In this document: piece by piece, positions 1-11,287 of the stretch
Layout: each line of letters begins with the position of its first letter
Position numbering within the stretch: position 1 is the first letter of the stretch
Source of the DNA: Perognathus longimembris pacificus
Lineage: Eukaryota > Chordata > Mammalia > Rodentia > Heteromyidae
Length of the DNA: 64,000 nucleotides
Reading direction: 5' to 3'
NCBI RefSeq assembly: GCF_023159225.1
Contig: NC_063172.1
Span: 60,632,828 to 60,696,827, forward strand
Program-made: the position numbers and the translations under genes
Notes under the pieces: generated by a model
The model's input: only the letters and a program-made list of their open reading frames with translations
Told to the model about the DNA's origin: nothing
The model's database searches: none

Positions 1-244
1 TACTACAAACAGAGTAAAGATGGGACAAGTTATTAATTAATAAAATCCTTAGAATATAATAACAAATATAATTTATTTTGTAATATATTACACACATCTG
101 TATAAATAAATGAAATATAAATAATACAAAATAAAGCTTTAACAAAGTGATATTTAGAAATGGAATAATTTTCATTAATCAGACCTCTAACTTCATATTT
201 TCAAATATCTGAATATTTTTCTTCCTTGAATAGAGGATATGCTT
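1..244. other. Anonymous AT-rich DNA
   Basis: This stretch is AT-rich with no recognisable repeat, gene or RNA. No long frame is open on either strand. Confidence 0.5.
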
Positions 245-354
245 TTTTGTTGTTGTTTTCCAGTCCTGGGACGTAAACTCAGGGCCTGGGTACTGTCCCT
301 GAGTTCCTTTTGCTCAGTGCTAGCACTCTACCACTTAAGCCACAGAGGTTGTGC
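245..354 (-). mobile_element. Geo-monomer SINE fragment
   Basis: Read on the minus strand this is the right (Geo) monomer only: the CTAGCACTGAGCAAAAGG core, a CAGGGACAGTACCCAGG block, then a degenerate CCAGGACTGG end. The spacer after 'GAGCAAAA' matches the version found in 7SL-headed copies rather than in IDL-Geo copies, so it is probably a 5'-truncated 7SL-Geo element. Divergence is high and no target duplication was seen. Confidence 0.75.
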
Positions 355-2420
355 TTTTTATGTAAGGTTTATACAAATTGCTTCACAGCTGTAATCTGCT
401 GAAAAAGTACAGGCCTCATGTAAAGACCTATTGTCTTTCATGAGATAGACATTTATTCAAAATAGCAGTTGAAAATTGAGGAGTATTATTTGAGAGGTCA
501 AAATATTATAGCCTTTCTGCTACTTCTAAGATTAAAATGAGCACTGGAAGGGATTAATCAATGTTCTAGCCAGCACTTACCAAGAATCTGTATCATTATA
601 CTGTTATTTAGACTGATATCCCTTCTAAAAATTACAAAGGCTTATGGGTATATTTTCTATTTTCTTCTATAGATGGAAACTAATGACCCCCTTGTTACCA
701 AAAAGTACTAGGCAGCAATTAAATATAGAAATGAAAATCTGAATAAGTATGTGACCTTAACCTTAGCATTGTAAGAAAAAAGTGTCTTTTCATTAATTTC
801 TGTTTGATGGAGGACATTTACTACAATTACTACGAGAAAGATAAAATCAACTGTGTAAACATTTTGCAAATTCCATCCACCTTGAGAGAAGGCTTTTGTC
901 TTTTGCCATGTTGTTCTTAGCTTAAAGCATCCTGCATCTTTCAACAGAAATCTTGACAGCTGATATTTTCTTCTTTTTGCTTCTACTTCAGCTGCTAATT
1001 GCGTATTTACAGTCCTTCAATCAAGAGGAAAAGAGAAACAGATTAGAAAATTTTTCTGTCAACAGCATCATGTACTATAATGAAACATCTACCCATTAAA
1101 TATAGAGAACTTAATGGCATCAATACTAAGTGTTATGAAGGGCATAAAGGTATTATTAATTCTGAGAGAATGCAGAACTGGAAAAACAATAAGTCATTTT
1201 GACAGTTGCTATAAAGACTATTACCAATGTTATGTTTACTTGTGTAGCCTCAATTTATAAAACAAGACCTACAAAAAAAACCTACACTTTAATCAATTGA
1301 GATAGACTATTATAAACAAATACTAATGGACTGAAGCTTTGTTTCCCTTCTTGATGATTGAATTGTGACTACTTTTTAAAAGAAAATTAGGGTAATTACT
1401 AGCATGGGTACTTCATAGGCATTTTTTAAAGAACTTAATGAATTAAAACTAGAACAGAATTAAGGAAAAGGTGAATGTTTCCTTTTTAAGTTAAATTAAA
1501 TTAAAGATACAACTCTGTTTAAGTACATTATGTGATTATCTTCTCAGGGAGAATTTACAAACATATTTGTTTGTAATGCAAATTAAAGAACAACCGCAGA
1601 TTTAAATCCTCAACAATAAACCTGTGAAATTCAACTCAGAGTCATAGAAAGTAGTATTTTACCTTGGATGGGGTTTTGTTTATTGTAAAATAAAAATATA
1701 TATTTAGTGGATTTGATCATCTAAAAAACGTCTAGATGATGAATTGAACATCAAGGAATGCCTAGCTACTATTTTTAATTTTTTTCTACTAGATTTTGGC
1801 CAACTCATTTGCAAAATAGTCTTCAGTTACTTTGTTGTCTTTTTAAAATGTAAATTATTTATTGTTCAATTCATTCTAGAAATATATTCTTGTATAATGG
1901 GTATTTTTCCATGAACATTCGTAGGCAATAAGGAACTACAGTTGCACTGCAAACACTGACTTGATACATGGTCCTGCAACTTGGCTTAGGAAACATTTTA
2001 CAACATTTATATACCTTGCCCAGTTGTGTGTCATGTATGTGTGTATGTCTGTTTATATGTGTGTATGTAAGATTTTGTATGCTAATGTCAGATCATGTCA
2101 ATATCTAGTAAGAAAAGAGGGACATGTGTGATTCTACAAAGTAGGACAAGAGATGAGAGCAGTTGGGAATTTTGTGGATTTAGACATGCACGCACACACA
2201 CACATATGACATTGAGCTAAAGGACACCAAATTAAGAGTCCCTGACAATATTTCATACCAAAGTGTAGTTTGAGATTATCAATAACCAAACTATCTAAGT
2301 TGCTGATGTCACATTATCAACAGTCACCTGACATAACTTCCATTATAAAGACAGAAGAAAAGGGCCTTGGAGGTACGTGATGTATGTAAGTTCAGAACCT
2401 TAAAGACAAAAGGCACTCAT
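355..2420. other. Anonymous AT-rich DNA
   Basis: About 2 kb without a recognisable gene or repeat family. It holds only short TG-rich runs (about 2027-2070) and a small CA run (about 2188-2204). The 78-codon antisense frame at 708-944 has no recognisable domain and is probably chance. Confidence 0.5.
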
Positions 2421-2668
2421 GGTCCAGTCACTAGTGACTCATGTATTCAATTGTAGATACTCAGAAGGCCAAGAACTAGAAGGAACTTACAATTCAAAGC
2501 CAATCTGGGAAGAAAATTCTGCAAGACTCCATATCCAAATTTCCAGTAAAATGCCAGTAGAGGTATGACTCAAGTGGTAGAGGGCCAGCTGTGAGCAAGA
2601 AAGCCTAGTTAGAATTTGAAACCCTGAGTCCAATCCTCCCTCCCCCCTAAAAACAAAACAAAAAAAAC
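2421..2668 (+). mobile_element. 7SL-headed Geo SINE (old)
   Basis: The 5' half is a decayed B1/7SL-like head (CTAGTGACTCATG, a degraded version of the GTGGCTCATGCC box, then an ATACTCAGAAGGCC block). The second half carries the Geo features GACTCAAGTGGTAGAGG and CCCTGAGTCCAA. It ends in a C-rich then A-rich tail. Many substitutions make it one of the older copies. Confidence 0.75.
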
Positions 2669-3511
2669 TTTAGGTAAAAATTAAAATAATATATCAATAC
2701 TGATTTGTTAATTATTACAAATATGACAAGTTAATGTAAATATAAAATGCTTATAACAGAAAAATTTCCATTCTAGTCAAACTTTATCTGCAAAACTAAC
2801 TATACTCTAAAACAAAACATTTAATTTTAAAAAGATATTTAAATCAACTCTTGGTCAAAAAGTTTACAAAAACTACATGCCAATGTCAACAAGCAACAGA
2901 AATACTTGAGATTAAATTCTATACAAAACCCATAAAACAGCAAAAATAAATTAGGACCGGAATCATTTTTTCATGCCTATCATAAATGAAAGCACTTTAG
3001 AAAAATAAGCTAGAAAATGGAAATAAAAATAGCTATATACTATTTCAAAAGGAACTTAAAAATAAGAAGTATTTACATGGTATTGAGGCAGTATTAGATG
3101 AGGAGACAGAAAAATATATTATCTTTAAAAGTAGCAGACTCAATATTAAAATCAGTTCAACTGGAAAAAGCACCACCACCTTCACATGTTGAATTACAAG
3201 AATAGATGACAAAAGAGGGCTAATCGCATATCCCTGCTTCTTTGGAATGGCAAAAAATTATAACCTCTTTATGAATGAATGGGTAGAGAGAAGAAAAATG
3301 GAAAGCATACTTGGAAAAGAAAGCTCTAAAATTCACCTATTGTCTGAGTTTTAGGTTGACCCAGAAATAACTGCATACTTTTAAAGAATAAACACCACCC
3401 AAGTTGGCTACCCAGAACCCTGTTTAATGGCTAGTGTTGCTGGATGACATAACCCTGCATATTCCTCTAGAACAGAAAGAATGTGACTGCAAATAAAACT
3501 GTCATTTTGAG
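2669..3511. other. Anonymous AT-rich DNA
   Basis: No gene or clear repeat. Some short stretches resemble ancient L1 wording, but none is long enough to call. Confidence 0.4.
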
Positions 3512-3757
3512 TCTTTTTTTAAATTAATTAACCAAGGCTGGCACAGATGCTTAAACTCAGGGCTTTATGCTTTTGTTCAACTCTCATGCTCATGGCTGGC
3601 CTTCTATTACTTAAGCCACAACTCCAATACTGCCTTTTATTGGTTATTGGGAGATGGAATCTCCTGTACTTTTCTACCTGAGCTCGTTCGTACTGTGACC
3701 CTTCAGGTCTCAGCCTCCTGAGAAGCTAGTATTGCAGATGTGATCCACCAGCATTCC
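3512..3757 (-). mobile_element. 7SL-headed Geo SINE (old, antisense)
   Basis: It opens with poly-T and runs through a degraded antisense Geo monomer (TTAAACTCAGGGC, CTTAAGCCACA). It then reads into the antisense 7SL head (CTCAGCCTCCTGAGAAGCTA, GTGATCCACCAGC). The order is that of a complete but diverged dimer on the minus strand. Confidence 0.75.
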
Positions 3758-4133
3758 TTCAATTAGGGAGCAGGAAACACTGCTCCTTCTTTTGCCCTCT
3801 AATTTATTCCATTAGAGTTAATAAATCCTCACTTAAGATTTGTATGACTGCTTATTATGAGATGTCCTGAATTTCTTTTCTGAGTGCATCTCAAGGATGG
3901 ATGATTTTCTGTGGAAACCAGGAGCTGATGCAGCTCACTCATCTATCATGTTTTCTTTCATGAAGCAGAATTACAAAATCTCAGAACTTATGTGATAAAA
4001 TTTTAAAGAAAAGGAAAAATATAAGAAAAAATATGCTTCAGGAATTAAGATGAACTAGAAGTAATAGAAAAAAGTAAGTATAATTGGTAATTTCAGGAAT
4101 AAAACGAAAGCAAAAGGAAAGGTGAATTTAACA
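3758..4133. other. Anonymous DNA
   Basis: No recognisable feature; A-rich toward its end. Confidence 0.4.
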
Positions 4134-4143
4134 ATCAGGTGGA

Positions 4144-4350
4144 GGGGCTGGGAATATGGCCTAGTGGTAGAGTGCTTGCCTCATATACATAAAGCCCTAG
4201 GTTCATATCCTCAGCACCAAATATATAGAAAATGGCCAGAAGTGGCACTGTGGTTCAAGTGGTAGAGTGCTAGCCTTGAGCAAAAAGAAGCCAAGGACAG
4301 TGCTCAGACCCTAAGTTCAAGCCCCAGGACTGGCAAAAAAAAAAAAAAAA
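4144..4350 (+). mobile_element. IDL-Geo SINE
   Basis: A full-length dimer. The left monomer is tRNA-Ala/ID-like, with an A box (TGGCCTAGTGG) and a worn B box (GGTTCATATCC) of the RNA polymerase III promoter. The right Geo monomer has GGCCAGAAGTGGCACTGTGG, AAAAAGAAGCCAAGGACAGT and CCCCAGGACTGGC, followed by a 17-A tail. The flanks 4134-4143 (ATCAGGTGGA) and 4351-4360 (ATCAAGTAGA) look like a target duplication with two mismatches. Confidence 0.92.
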
Positions 4351-4360
4351 ATCAAGTAGA

Positions 4361-4919
4361 AAACAAAGGTTTAAGAGAAAGTGAGAAATATTGAAGAAAC
4401 ACCAAGAAGGGAAACAGAACCTATAGGTACCTGAGACATTGAAAACAAAACAAGAAAAATCAAGGAAACAGAATGGCTACTAAAACTGTGGCCATTTAGT
4501 GAAATAATATGCAAGTGTCCAGTCCATAGATAGGTATTGTCCTAAGTACTTAATATTGAAAAGAATGATACCCTCCCATCCTGTCTGATCTCACAGCTTA
4601 TAGTTTGACCAAGTGTGGGTCAAATATTCACACTGTTTTAGGTAAAAGTAACCATGACATCCGCTGCAAAGGAAGGCAATATGGTGATAGGAGACTAGAT
4701 GAGAGGGTACTCTACTGAAAAACACAAATGTGTGTGATAACATCTGCACACTAAAGGATGGTGTCCTTAGAGAAGAAATCCAGTGGTGTAACAAACTGTT
4801 TAACAAAATGAGTACCAGAAAGCTGGACCAAGTTGCAGGGGTGTGGAAGGAGCCATACAGGAGGAAGTGGAAGCAAATGCAGTCACTTATTCACTGTCCA
4901 ATATGTAAAAATTGAACTA
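4361..4919. other. Anonymous DNA
   Basis: No gene or repeat was identified with confidence. Short frames on both strands (4591-4806 minus, 4730-4915 plus) overlap each other and show no domain. Confidence 0.4.
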
Positions 4920-5075
4920 AGTAATTTGAGGGTGGGTATGGAAGGGAAAAATATGAGAGAATGATGGAAGGGGTGACACTTATTAAGATGCATTATACTC
5001 ATAACCTGACTTATGGAATTGTAACCCCTTTGTACAACTACTTAGTAATAACATTTTTAAAACAAAGTAAAATTC
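4920..5075 (+). mobile_element. L1 3' UTR fragment (geomyoid type, decayed)
   Basis: It shares the ordered blocks of the L1 3' end seen repeatedly in this window: a GAGAGAATGATGGAAGG purine block, a CATTATACTCATAACCTGAC block, then TTGTAACCCCTTTGTACA and an A-rich end. This is only the terminal 150 bp, with no coding part. Confidence 0.6.
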
Positions 5076-5289
5076 CCTAAAATCAGAAAAACGGAAAGGA
5101 ATCCTAAAAGAATGAATCACCAACATAATACTAGTCAGTCACAATGAGGAACAGCATGGCAGATCCCAGAAAATTACTAGGCATTAAAAAAAATCCTAAG
5201 AGAATCTAAACAAAAGCACATGGCATTGATTAAGAAAATTATGTTATAATCTCTCTGTTCAGCTACATGCTTTATATCTCAAAACACAG

Positions 5290-5500
5290 AGGGCTGGGGC
5301 TATGGCCTAGTGGCAAGAGTGCTTGCCTTGTATACATGAGGCCCTGGGTTCGATTCCCCAGCACCACATACACAGAAAACGGCCAGAAGTGGCACTGTGG
5401 CTCAAGTGGCAGAGTGCTAGCCTTGAGCAAAAAGAAGCCAGGGACAGTTTTCAGGCCCTGAGTTCAAGGCCCAGGATTGGCAAAAAAAAAAAAAAAAAAA
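5290..5500 (+). mobile_element. IDL-Geo SINE
   Basis: A full-length dimer close to the family pattern. The pol III A box (TGGCCTAGTGGC) and an intact B box (GGTTCGATTCC) are visible in the left monomer. The Geo monomer is followed by a 19-A tail. Frames that start inside it (5267-5461, 5323-5586) are SINE read-through. Confidence 0.93.
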
Positions 5501-6250
5501 CCAGAGTAAAATATTTGACGCTCAGTGAAACAAACCTAAATCTAGGATTCCTTCACATTTTCAACTATAAATTCAAAAAAATGTAAGAAATTCAATGACA
5601 TGTAGGATTTTTATTTCTAATATCTCTTTATATTCTTTAGAAAATTCACCTTTATTGTAAAGTTGATGTATAGATGGGTTACAGTTACATAAGTAGGGTA
5701 ATGAGTACATTTCTTTTCTGACTATGTTACCCCTCCTCTCATTTTCTCCTGCTACTCCTCCAACTCCCCTGACCCTCAAGTTGTACAATTCATTTTAACA
5801 TGGTATCTAGTGAGTATCATTGTTGAATTGGTTCACTCTTTGTCACACCATTCATGATTCTTCTTCCCTTCCCCAAATCAGATACAAGACAAAAGGTCCA
5901 GAAATCAAAAACTGTGACAACAGGGAATAAACCAAAGGGGAAAAAAAAGAAAAATAACTGCAAACAGTACAGTGAAAAACGCTATTGCTTCCATTTCTTG
6001 AAGTTCAGTTCAATAGGCATCATTTTATATGGTCATACGTACATAGCTATTGAGCCATTGTGATCCCCTCCTAAGAATACCCCATGATGCTTGGAGTGCT
6101 GTTTAATTAACCATATCCAAGTGCAACTATTGGTCTTTTACCATCTGTTGGATTAACTTGTAGATTTATAGACATATTCTAGTTATTACAAATGAGGGAA
6201 ACCATGCAGCCTATTTTTTTTTAGGTTTGGCTTATTTCACTTAATATAAC

Positions 6251-6461
6251 TTTTTTTTTTTTTTTTTTTGGCCAGTCCTGGGGCTTGGACTCAAGGCCTG
6301 AGCACTGTCCCTGGCTGTTTCTTGCTCAAGGCTAGCACTCTGCCACTTGAGCCACAGCGCCACTTCTGGCCATTTTCTGTATAAGTGGTGCTGGGGAATC
6401 GAACCCAGGGCCTCATGTATACGAGGCAAGCACTCTTGCCACTAGGCCATATCCCCAGCCC
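6251..6461 (-). mobile_element. IDL-Geo SINE inside an L1
   Basis: A near-consensus antisense IDL-Geo with a 19-T start, the Geo monomer, then the ID-like monomer with an intact B box (GGAATCGAACC on this strand). L1 sequence resumes on both sides, so the SINE is younger than the L1. The target duplication cannot be fixed because the site itself is a T-run. Confidence 0.93.
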
Positions 6462-6536
6462 TTTTTCTAAGTCTCTCCATTTCATTATAAATGGGGCAAT
6501 GTCATGCTTTCTGATGGAAGCATAGAATTCCATTGG

Positions 6537-6594
6537 ATATATATATGTGTGTGTGTGTGTGTATATACATGTATACGTATACATGTACATGTAT

Positions 6595-6652
<58 letters not shown>
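6537..6652. repeat. Palindromic TA/TG-CA/TA microsatellite
   Basis: The order is (AT)n, (GT)n, then TATACATGTATACGTATAC, ACATGTACATGTATAC, then (AC)n and (AT)n. The right half is close to the reverse complement of the left, so the whole tract is a large imperfect inverted repeat. It expanded inside the antisense L1. Confidence 0.95.
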
Positions 6653-6655
<3 letters not shown>

Positions 6656-7145
6656 ATTTTCTTGAACCATTCATCCACTGAGGAGCATCTGGATTGATTC
6701 CATTACTTAGCTAGGGTAAATAATGCTGCAGTGACCATGGTTGTGACTGGTGGTGTCAGTGCAGGCTGGTTTGTGGGCGTTAAAGTAAATGCTTAGGAGT
6801 AGGATTGCTAGGTCATAGGGGAAGAACCTCCATACCGCTTTCCAGGGTGGCTAAACCACTTTACATACCTATCAACAGTGTTGTAGTGTTTCCTTTGATC
6901 ATATCCCTGCTAGCAGTTTTTATTATTAGTTTTCTTGATAATGGACGTTCTAACTGGAGTCAGGTGAAATCTCAAGGTTGTTTTGATTTGCATTTCTTTG
7001 TTGGTCAGAGATGCTGAGGGTTTCTTCATATATGGATTAGCCATTCCTAGTTCTTCTTTGGAGAAGTCTCCATTTAAGTCTCTAGCCCACTTCTTGAGGG
7101 GATTGTTTTTAATTTGAGGATTTGTTTTTTGCCTCATAGTTTTCT

Positions 7146-8011
7146 ATTATTTCTGTTTCTCTTATCTATTACTTCTTTTTTAAGAATTAGAGATAATGTT
7201 TTAGAAACCAGGAATGATCAAAGAGACACTGACATAACTATCAATGGAGAGCTTTAAATGTATCTTGATGATGAAATTCAGAGTATGATTAAAATTAGGA
7301 TATACTTGCTATAAAATGTGTCTTAGGGGTATAGGAATAATTTTTTAGCTGATTTTGAAAATCCATAAACACAGGAAGTACTCTTAATTTATGTTTATAA
7401 AGGAAATATCTGCTGGAAAAGGAGGGATAACCAAGTTAGTAAAGACTCTTGTGGTATTGGAAATTAATACAGGACCTTGTGAATTTTAGACGATTACTCA
7501 ACCACGGAGTTACTTTCCAATTCCCAGTAGAGGATTTTAAAAAAGAGTGCTGCCTAAAATCTACATAAATTTTTTGTTTTGCTTATCATATTTCTCCTGC
7601 CCACCTCATATTAACAGAGCCTGTCCTCATATCCTTCCTTTAGAGTTTAAAACTAAGGCTAAACCCACTTTTCTGGACCTACTCTAGGATTTTCTCAATT
7701 ATCTCAGTTAACTCCCATTTGCACAGAAGATTTTTGGGTTATTGAACTTGTTTGATTTTCAATTCTTCATCTAGATTTTGTTAGAGAGCATCTGAGCTAA
7801 GATTTTAGAGAAAGTAAGGGAGAGAAAATAATTGCGTTTTCTCTCTTATCTTAATTAAACAGAGGATCTTAAATACAAACTCTGACAAGCACACTTCCAA
7901 ACCAACTTATGTATCAGGGCCTTATAGTCTTGTCAGAAATTTTCAACTCCAAATTGAAGATTCTCAATAGACTCAATAATGGGGTAAGGAGTTTAGTATG
8001 TGGGTTTCATT
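7146..8011. other. Anonymous AT-rich DNA
   Basis: No gene, RNA or identifiable repeat seen. Confidence 0.4.
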
Positions 8012-8270
8012 TTTGCTTTTGTTTTAATTTTGTTTGTGCTGATCTTGGGGCTTAAACTCGGGGCCTGGGCACTGTCCCTGAACTCTTTTCCACAAGTCTA
8101 GCACTTTACTATTTGAGTCACATCTCCACTTCCAGCTTTTTGGGTAGTTAAATGGAGATAATAGTCTCATGTACTTCTTTCCCTGCCTTCCCATAGCTTT
8201 GAACCACAGTCCTCAGATATGAACCTCCTAAGTAACTTTTACTGAAGAATGAGTTACTGGTTCCTAGCTT
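8012..8270 (-). mobile_element. 7SL-headed Geo SINE (antisense)
   Basis: Antisense Geo monomer (CTTGGGGCTTAAACTCGGGG, GGGCACTGTCCCTGAACTC, GAGTCACATCTCCACTTCC), then the linker around AGTTAAATGGAGATAATAG. An eroded antisense B1-like head ends near 8270. Confidence 0.82.
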
Positions 8271-9096
8271 AACATGAGTCTTTATGATGACATTAGGTAC
8301 AATGGATTAAAAAGTATCAAATCTATGATATGTAGTATACTAAAAATATTGATTACATGTAGAAAACAATAAGAACAAATTCATTACAAATGTTACTAAC
8401 TAGAAGGAAATAACCGTTATGACTTATAATCCTATATAAACTGTTACTACAAGCATCATTTTATGACTTACTACACAAACCAAAACAAAAGGCATAATAT
8501 CATGAAATAACTCTCCTCAAAGATTAGTAGACTTAGTTATTCTTTCTCAGCAATAATAGCTAATACCACAAAAATATTTTGTGATAGCAGGTCCAGTGCA
8601 TCTGAAAACAAGTAAAGAGCTCCCTGTATATAGAATGCATATAGAATCTAGTACTATGCATCATATTTACACATAAGAGAAAAAGTGTTTTACTGAGGGC
8701 TGGTATCCAAGGGACAGTTGATTAAAAACCCTACATCTGTTTTCTTTGATGTTAGATTTGGAGAATGTATTAGAAAAGAGAAGAGAAGTTAGTCGTCTAC
8801 CTATGGTAAGAAGAAAGATTTAGTTAGGATTCTTTTGCACAAGCAATATAGCAGCATACTTTTTTCTTTGGTCACATGTTTCTTTGGGGGAGAAGGGAAG
8901 AAATTATGTTCTTTACAGAGGATTTTGGTCTTTCAACATTAAAATATCATTAAAAATAATTGAAACACCTTTCTACAACTATTTTTAAAAATTTAAACAA
9001 GATGAACTGGATTTTTCTGCACATATGCATTCTTGAACAGTTAATTCAAAACCGTCTAGGCTTCTGGAGGCTTTTTCCTAAAAAAAACATTGTTAC
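8271..9096. other. Anonymous AT-rich DNA
   Basis: About 0.8 kb with no recognisable feature. Confidence 0.4.
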
Positions 9097-9106
9097 TTTA
9101 CTTTCA

Positions 9107-9333
9107 GCCAAGCACCAGTGGCTCACACCTGTAACCCTAGCTACCCAGAAGGCTGAGATTTGAGGATTGTGGTTCAAAGCCAGCCTCGGAAGGAAAGTCT
9201 GTGAGATTCTTATCTCCAATTAACTACCAGAAAACTGAAAGTGGCACTGTGACTCAAGTGTTAGCTTTGGGCTGAAGAGCTCAGGGACCGCGCACAGGCC
9301 CAGAGTGCAAGCCACACAAAGGACAAAAAAGAA
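9107..9333 (+). mobile_element. 7SL-headed Geo SINE with target duplication
   Basis: The B1/7SL-like head (AGTGGCTCACACCTGTAA, CTAGCTACCCAGAAGGCTGA, GGTTCAAAGCCAGCC) is joined to the Geo monomer (AAAGTGGCACTGTGACTCAA, GCTGAAGAGCTCAGGGACCG). The flanks carry an exact 10-bp repeat, TTTACTTTCA, at 9097-9106 and 9334-9343. This supports a single retroposition event of the joined dimer. Confidence 0.9.
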
Positions 9334-9343
9334 TTTACTTTCA

Positions 9344-9659
9344 CTTCCCAGTGATAAATACATGAATAAACTTGCCAAAATAACCAATTAGGGTATGATA
9401 ACATCTTGGGACACAGTTACCAATTTACTTCAAATAGAGAAGACCAAAAATGAACAACGAGATGACCTTGAGCAGGCCATCTGCACAAGGCCATCAATTC
9501 TGGATTCTTCACCAGAAACTTTCTAAGTAAAATAAAGGAAGACTGATGATTGATGCAATTAATAATATACTGTATCCCATCAAGGGAAACATATGTTCAA
9601 GACTAAACTATCATGTCTAGAAATGCATACACAAGTAGCTATTGTAGAAGACTAGATAT
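9344..9659. other. Anonymous DNA
   Basis: Nothing recognisable in this interval. Confidence 0.4.
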
Positions 9660-9860
9660 TACCCAGAGACTGTGGTTTATGCCTATAATAAAAGCCACTC
9701 AGAAGGCTGAGATGTGGATTGTGGTTCAAAGCCAGCTGAGGTGGGAAAGTCCAATTAAACTATGGAAACGCCAGAACTAGTTCTTTGGCTCAATGTGGTA
9801 GAGTTCAAGCATTGAGTAACAAACTCAGGGATAGCACCAAGGCCCTGAGTTCAAGCCCCA

Positions 9861-9863
<3 letters not shown>
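9660..9863 (+). mobile_element. 7SL-headed Geo SINE with CA-repeat tail
   Basis: A diverged 7SL-like head (GGTTTATGCCTATAAT, CACTCAGAAGGCTGAGATG) plus a Geo monomer ending CAAGGCCCTGAGTTCAAGCC. The expected A tail is replaced by a CA microsatellite that begins directly at the last conserved base. Confidence 0.85.
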
Positions 9864-9914
<51 letters not shown>

Positions 9915-9921
9915 ACACACA
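9862..9921. repeat. (CA)n microsatellite at a SINE tail
   Basis: About 60 bp of CA with one TA interruption, continuous with the 3' end of the preceding SINE. Confidence 0.97.
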
Positions 9922-9950
9922 GAGAAAAAGTTACTAGATACATTTTATAT

Positions 9951-9995
9951 ATTTTTTTATTGTCAAAGTGAAGTACAGAGGGTTTATAGTTTCAT
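9951..9995 (-). mobile_element. Very short L1 3' end
   Basis: About 45 bp matching the antisense L1 terminus used throughout the window: TTTTTTTATTGTCAAAGTGA, GTACAGAGGGTTTATAG, TTTCA. A severely 5'-truncated insertion or residue. Confidence 0.65.
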
Positions 9996-10792
9996 TTCCA
10001 CCTTGGAAAAGGAACCTTGTGCTCCAAGGAGTAGGGAAAGGAGACTAGAGGTTTTTAAAATCTTTTCTCAATGATTTGCCCTAAATAGAATTAATTAGTC
10101 ATGAAAAGTAGGAAGACTTGTAAGAAAATAAACTCTAGCTGAATAACCAATGTGCCATGAAAAATAGCCCTGTTGCAGATAAGAAAAAGTGAACCACAAC
10201 ATTGGGAGGAAGAGAAAAGTATCCTTTACGTCTCTATATAAAGTCTTGGGCTCCTCCATAGTTTCTATGCATACAGAACAATCCTAAGGCATACAGCAAA
10301 GGCTTTGCAAACAAAACACCAGTGAGGACTGAAACCCAGATTTTATGTTGGCTGTTGGCTGTGAGTCAAAATAATACTTCAAGGATTTTGAAAAATAGCC
10401 TCAGATCCAAAGCCAATAAGAGCTGGCTTCCAGACTGAAACTAACTGGGTTGATTACACGTAAAACAAGAAAATGAACATTCTCCAAAAGCATTCTAAAA
10501 ACAATTGAGACTCCCATAATATAGTAGACTTACAATGTTCAAGAAGCTATAATCCAGATACAAATTAATCCACATTTAAAAACAGTGAAAGTGCAACAAG
10601 TCATGAGGGAAAAGATAATCCAAGATGGAAAAGCTTAAATACTCAGATGTTGGACTTATCACACAAATATTGAAGTACTTCTTTTATTCATGCTCCCTGA
10701 AGCAAGGATGAACATTTGTCTACACTAAAGGAACATTTACATAAGAATCAATGACTCAGGCTTAAGCCAGTCTTGGAATATATTTGTTGTCA
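9996..10792. other. Anonymous DNA, possible ancient L1M scrap near its end
   Basis: Mostly unassigned. The segment around 10610-10692 (CTCAGATGTTGGACTTATCA) resembles the 5' region of ancient mammalian L1M elements and may belong with the L1M piece at 11288-11759, but the match is too short to call. Confidence 0.35.
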
Positions 10793-11200
10793 CAAGAGGA
10801 CATTTTTTTTTGTTTTATTTTTCTTAGTGTACTATAGGCAGTTATTTATTTTTCTTTCACTTTGTCCCCCTTTGGCTTGCCCCCTGTTATCACTGTTTCT
10901 GATTTTGGTACCCTTTGTATTATACATAAGTTTATCTGATTTGGGGAAGGAAAGGGGCATCAAAGAAACAGTGAGACAAAGAAAAAAAAGGGTGAACCAA
11001 TGCAACAATGATACTCACAAGACACTATGTTGGAAATAAACTTTACAACTTGGGAGGAAGCAAATATAGGGGAAGGGGAAGTGGGAGACAATGAAGGAAG
11101 GGATAATACTGTTTGAAAAGAAATGTACTCATTACCTTTCTTATGTAACTGTAACACCTCAGTACACCACCTGTACAAAAAAAGAAGTAAAAAGCTTTTA
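10793..11200 (+). mobile_element. L1 3' UTR fragment (geomyoid type)
   Basis: Sense L1 3' UTR: a T-rich start, TTATCTGATTTGGGGAAGG, GGTGAACCAATGCAACAATG, TTGGGAGGAAGC, GAAATGTACTCATTACC and TATGTAACTGTAACACC, then an A-rich end. The same block order recurs at 54905-55265. Frames here (10773-11039, 10960-11178) are non-coding read-through. Confidence 0.8.
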
Positions 11201-11287
11201 AAATAAACAGCTACAATTACAGCTAAAAAAGAAACAAAACAAACCCTAAAAATGATTAAGATTCATGATCCTCAATGTCAATAAATA

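Larger units (their letters stand above)
5640..7145 (-). mobile_element. L1 LINE, 5'-truncated, interrupted by a SINE and a microsatellite
   Basis: Antisense L1. From its 3' end (5640) come the 3' UTR blocks (TTACAGTTACATAAG, GTAATGAGTACATTTC) to about 6185. The C-terminal ORF2 coding region follows, through to about 7145. A minus-strand frame at 6910-7137 has the ORF2 wording KKWARDLN and [18 protein letters not shown]. An IDL-Geo SINE (6251-6461) and a TG/TA microsatellite (6537-6652) interrupt it. It encodes no intact protein. Confidence 0.88.

Noticed and set aside
5291..5365. Possible tRNA gene (A box and B box visible)
   Set aside because: The boxes belong to the tRNA-Ala-derived left monomer of the IDL-Geo SINE; there is no cloverleaf-complete tRNA, and a Geo monomer plus A tail follows.
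5267..5586. Plus-strand frames of 64 and 87 codons
   Set aside because: They lie in an IDL-Geo SINE and its flank; the same peptides recur wherever this SINE occurs.
6485..6674. Minus-strand frames rich in alternating Tyr-Ile and Cys-Val
   Set aside because: They are translations of the TA/TG microsatellite plus adjacent SINE and L1 antisense, not a gene.
9862..9921. Regular short repeats as a possible CRISPR-like array
   Set aside because: They are simple CA dinucleotides without spacers, in a mammalian genome.
10773..11178. Opposing frames that look like a small membrane protein
   Set aside because: They fall in an L1 3' UTR whose T-rich strand always translates to hydrophobic residues.
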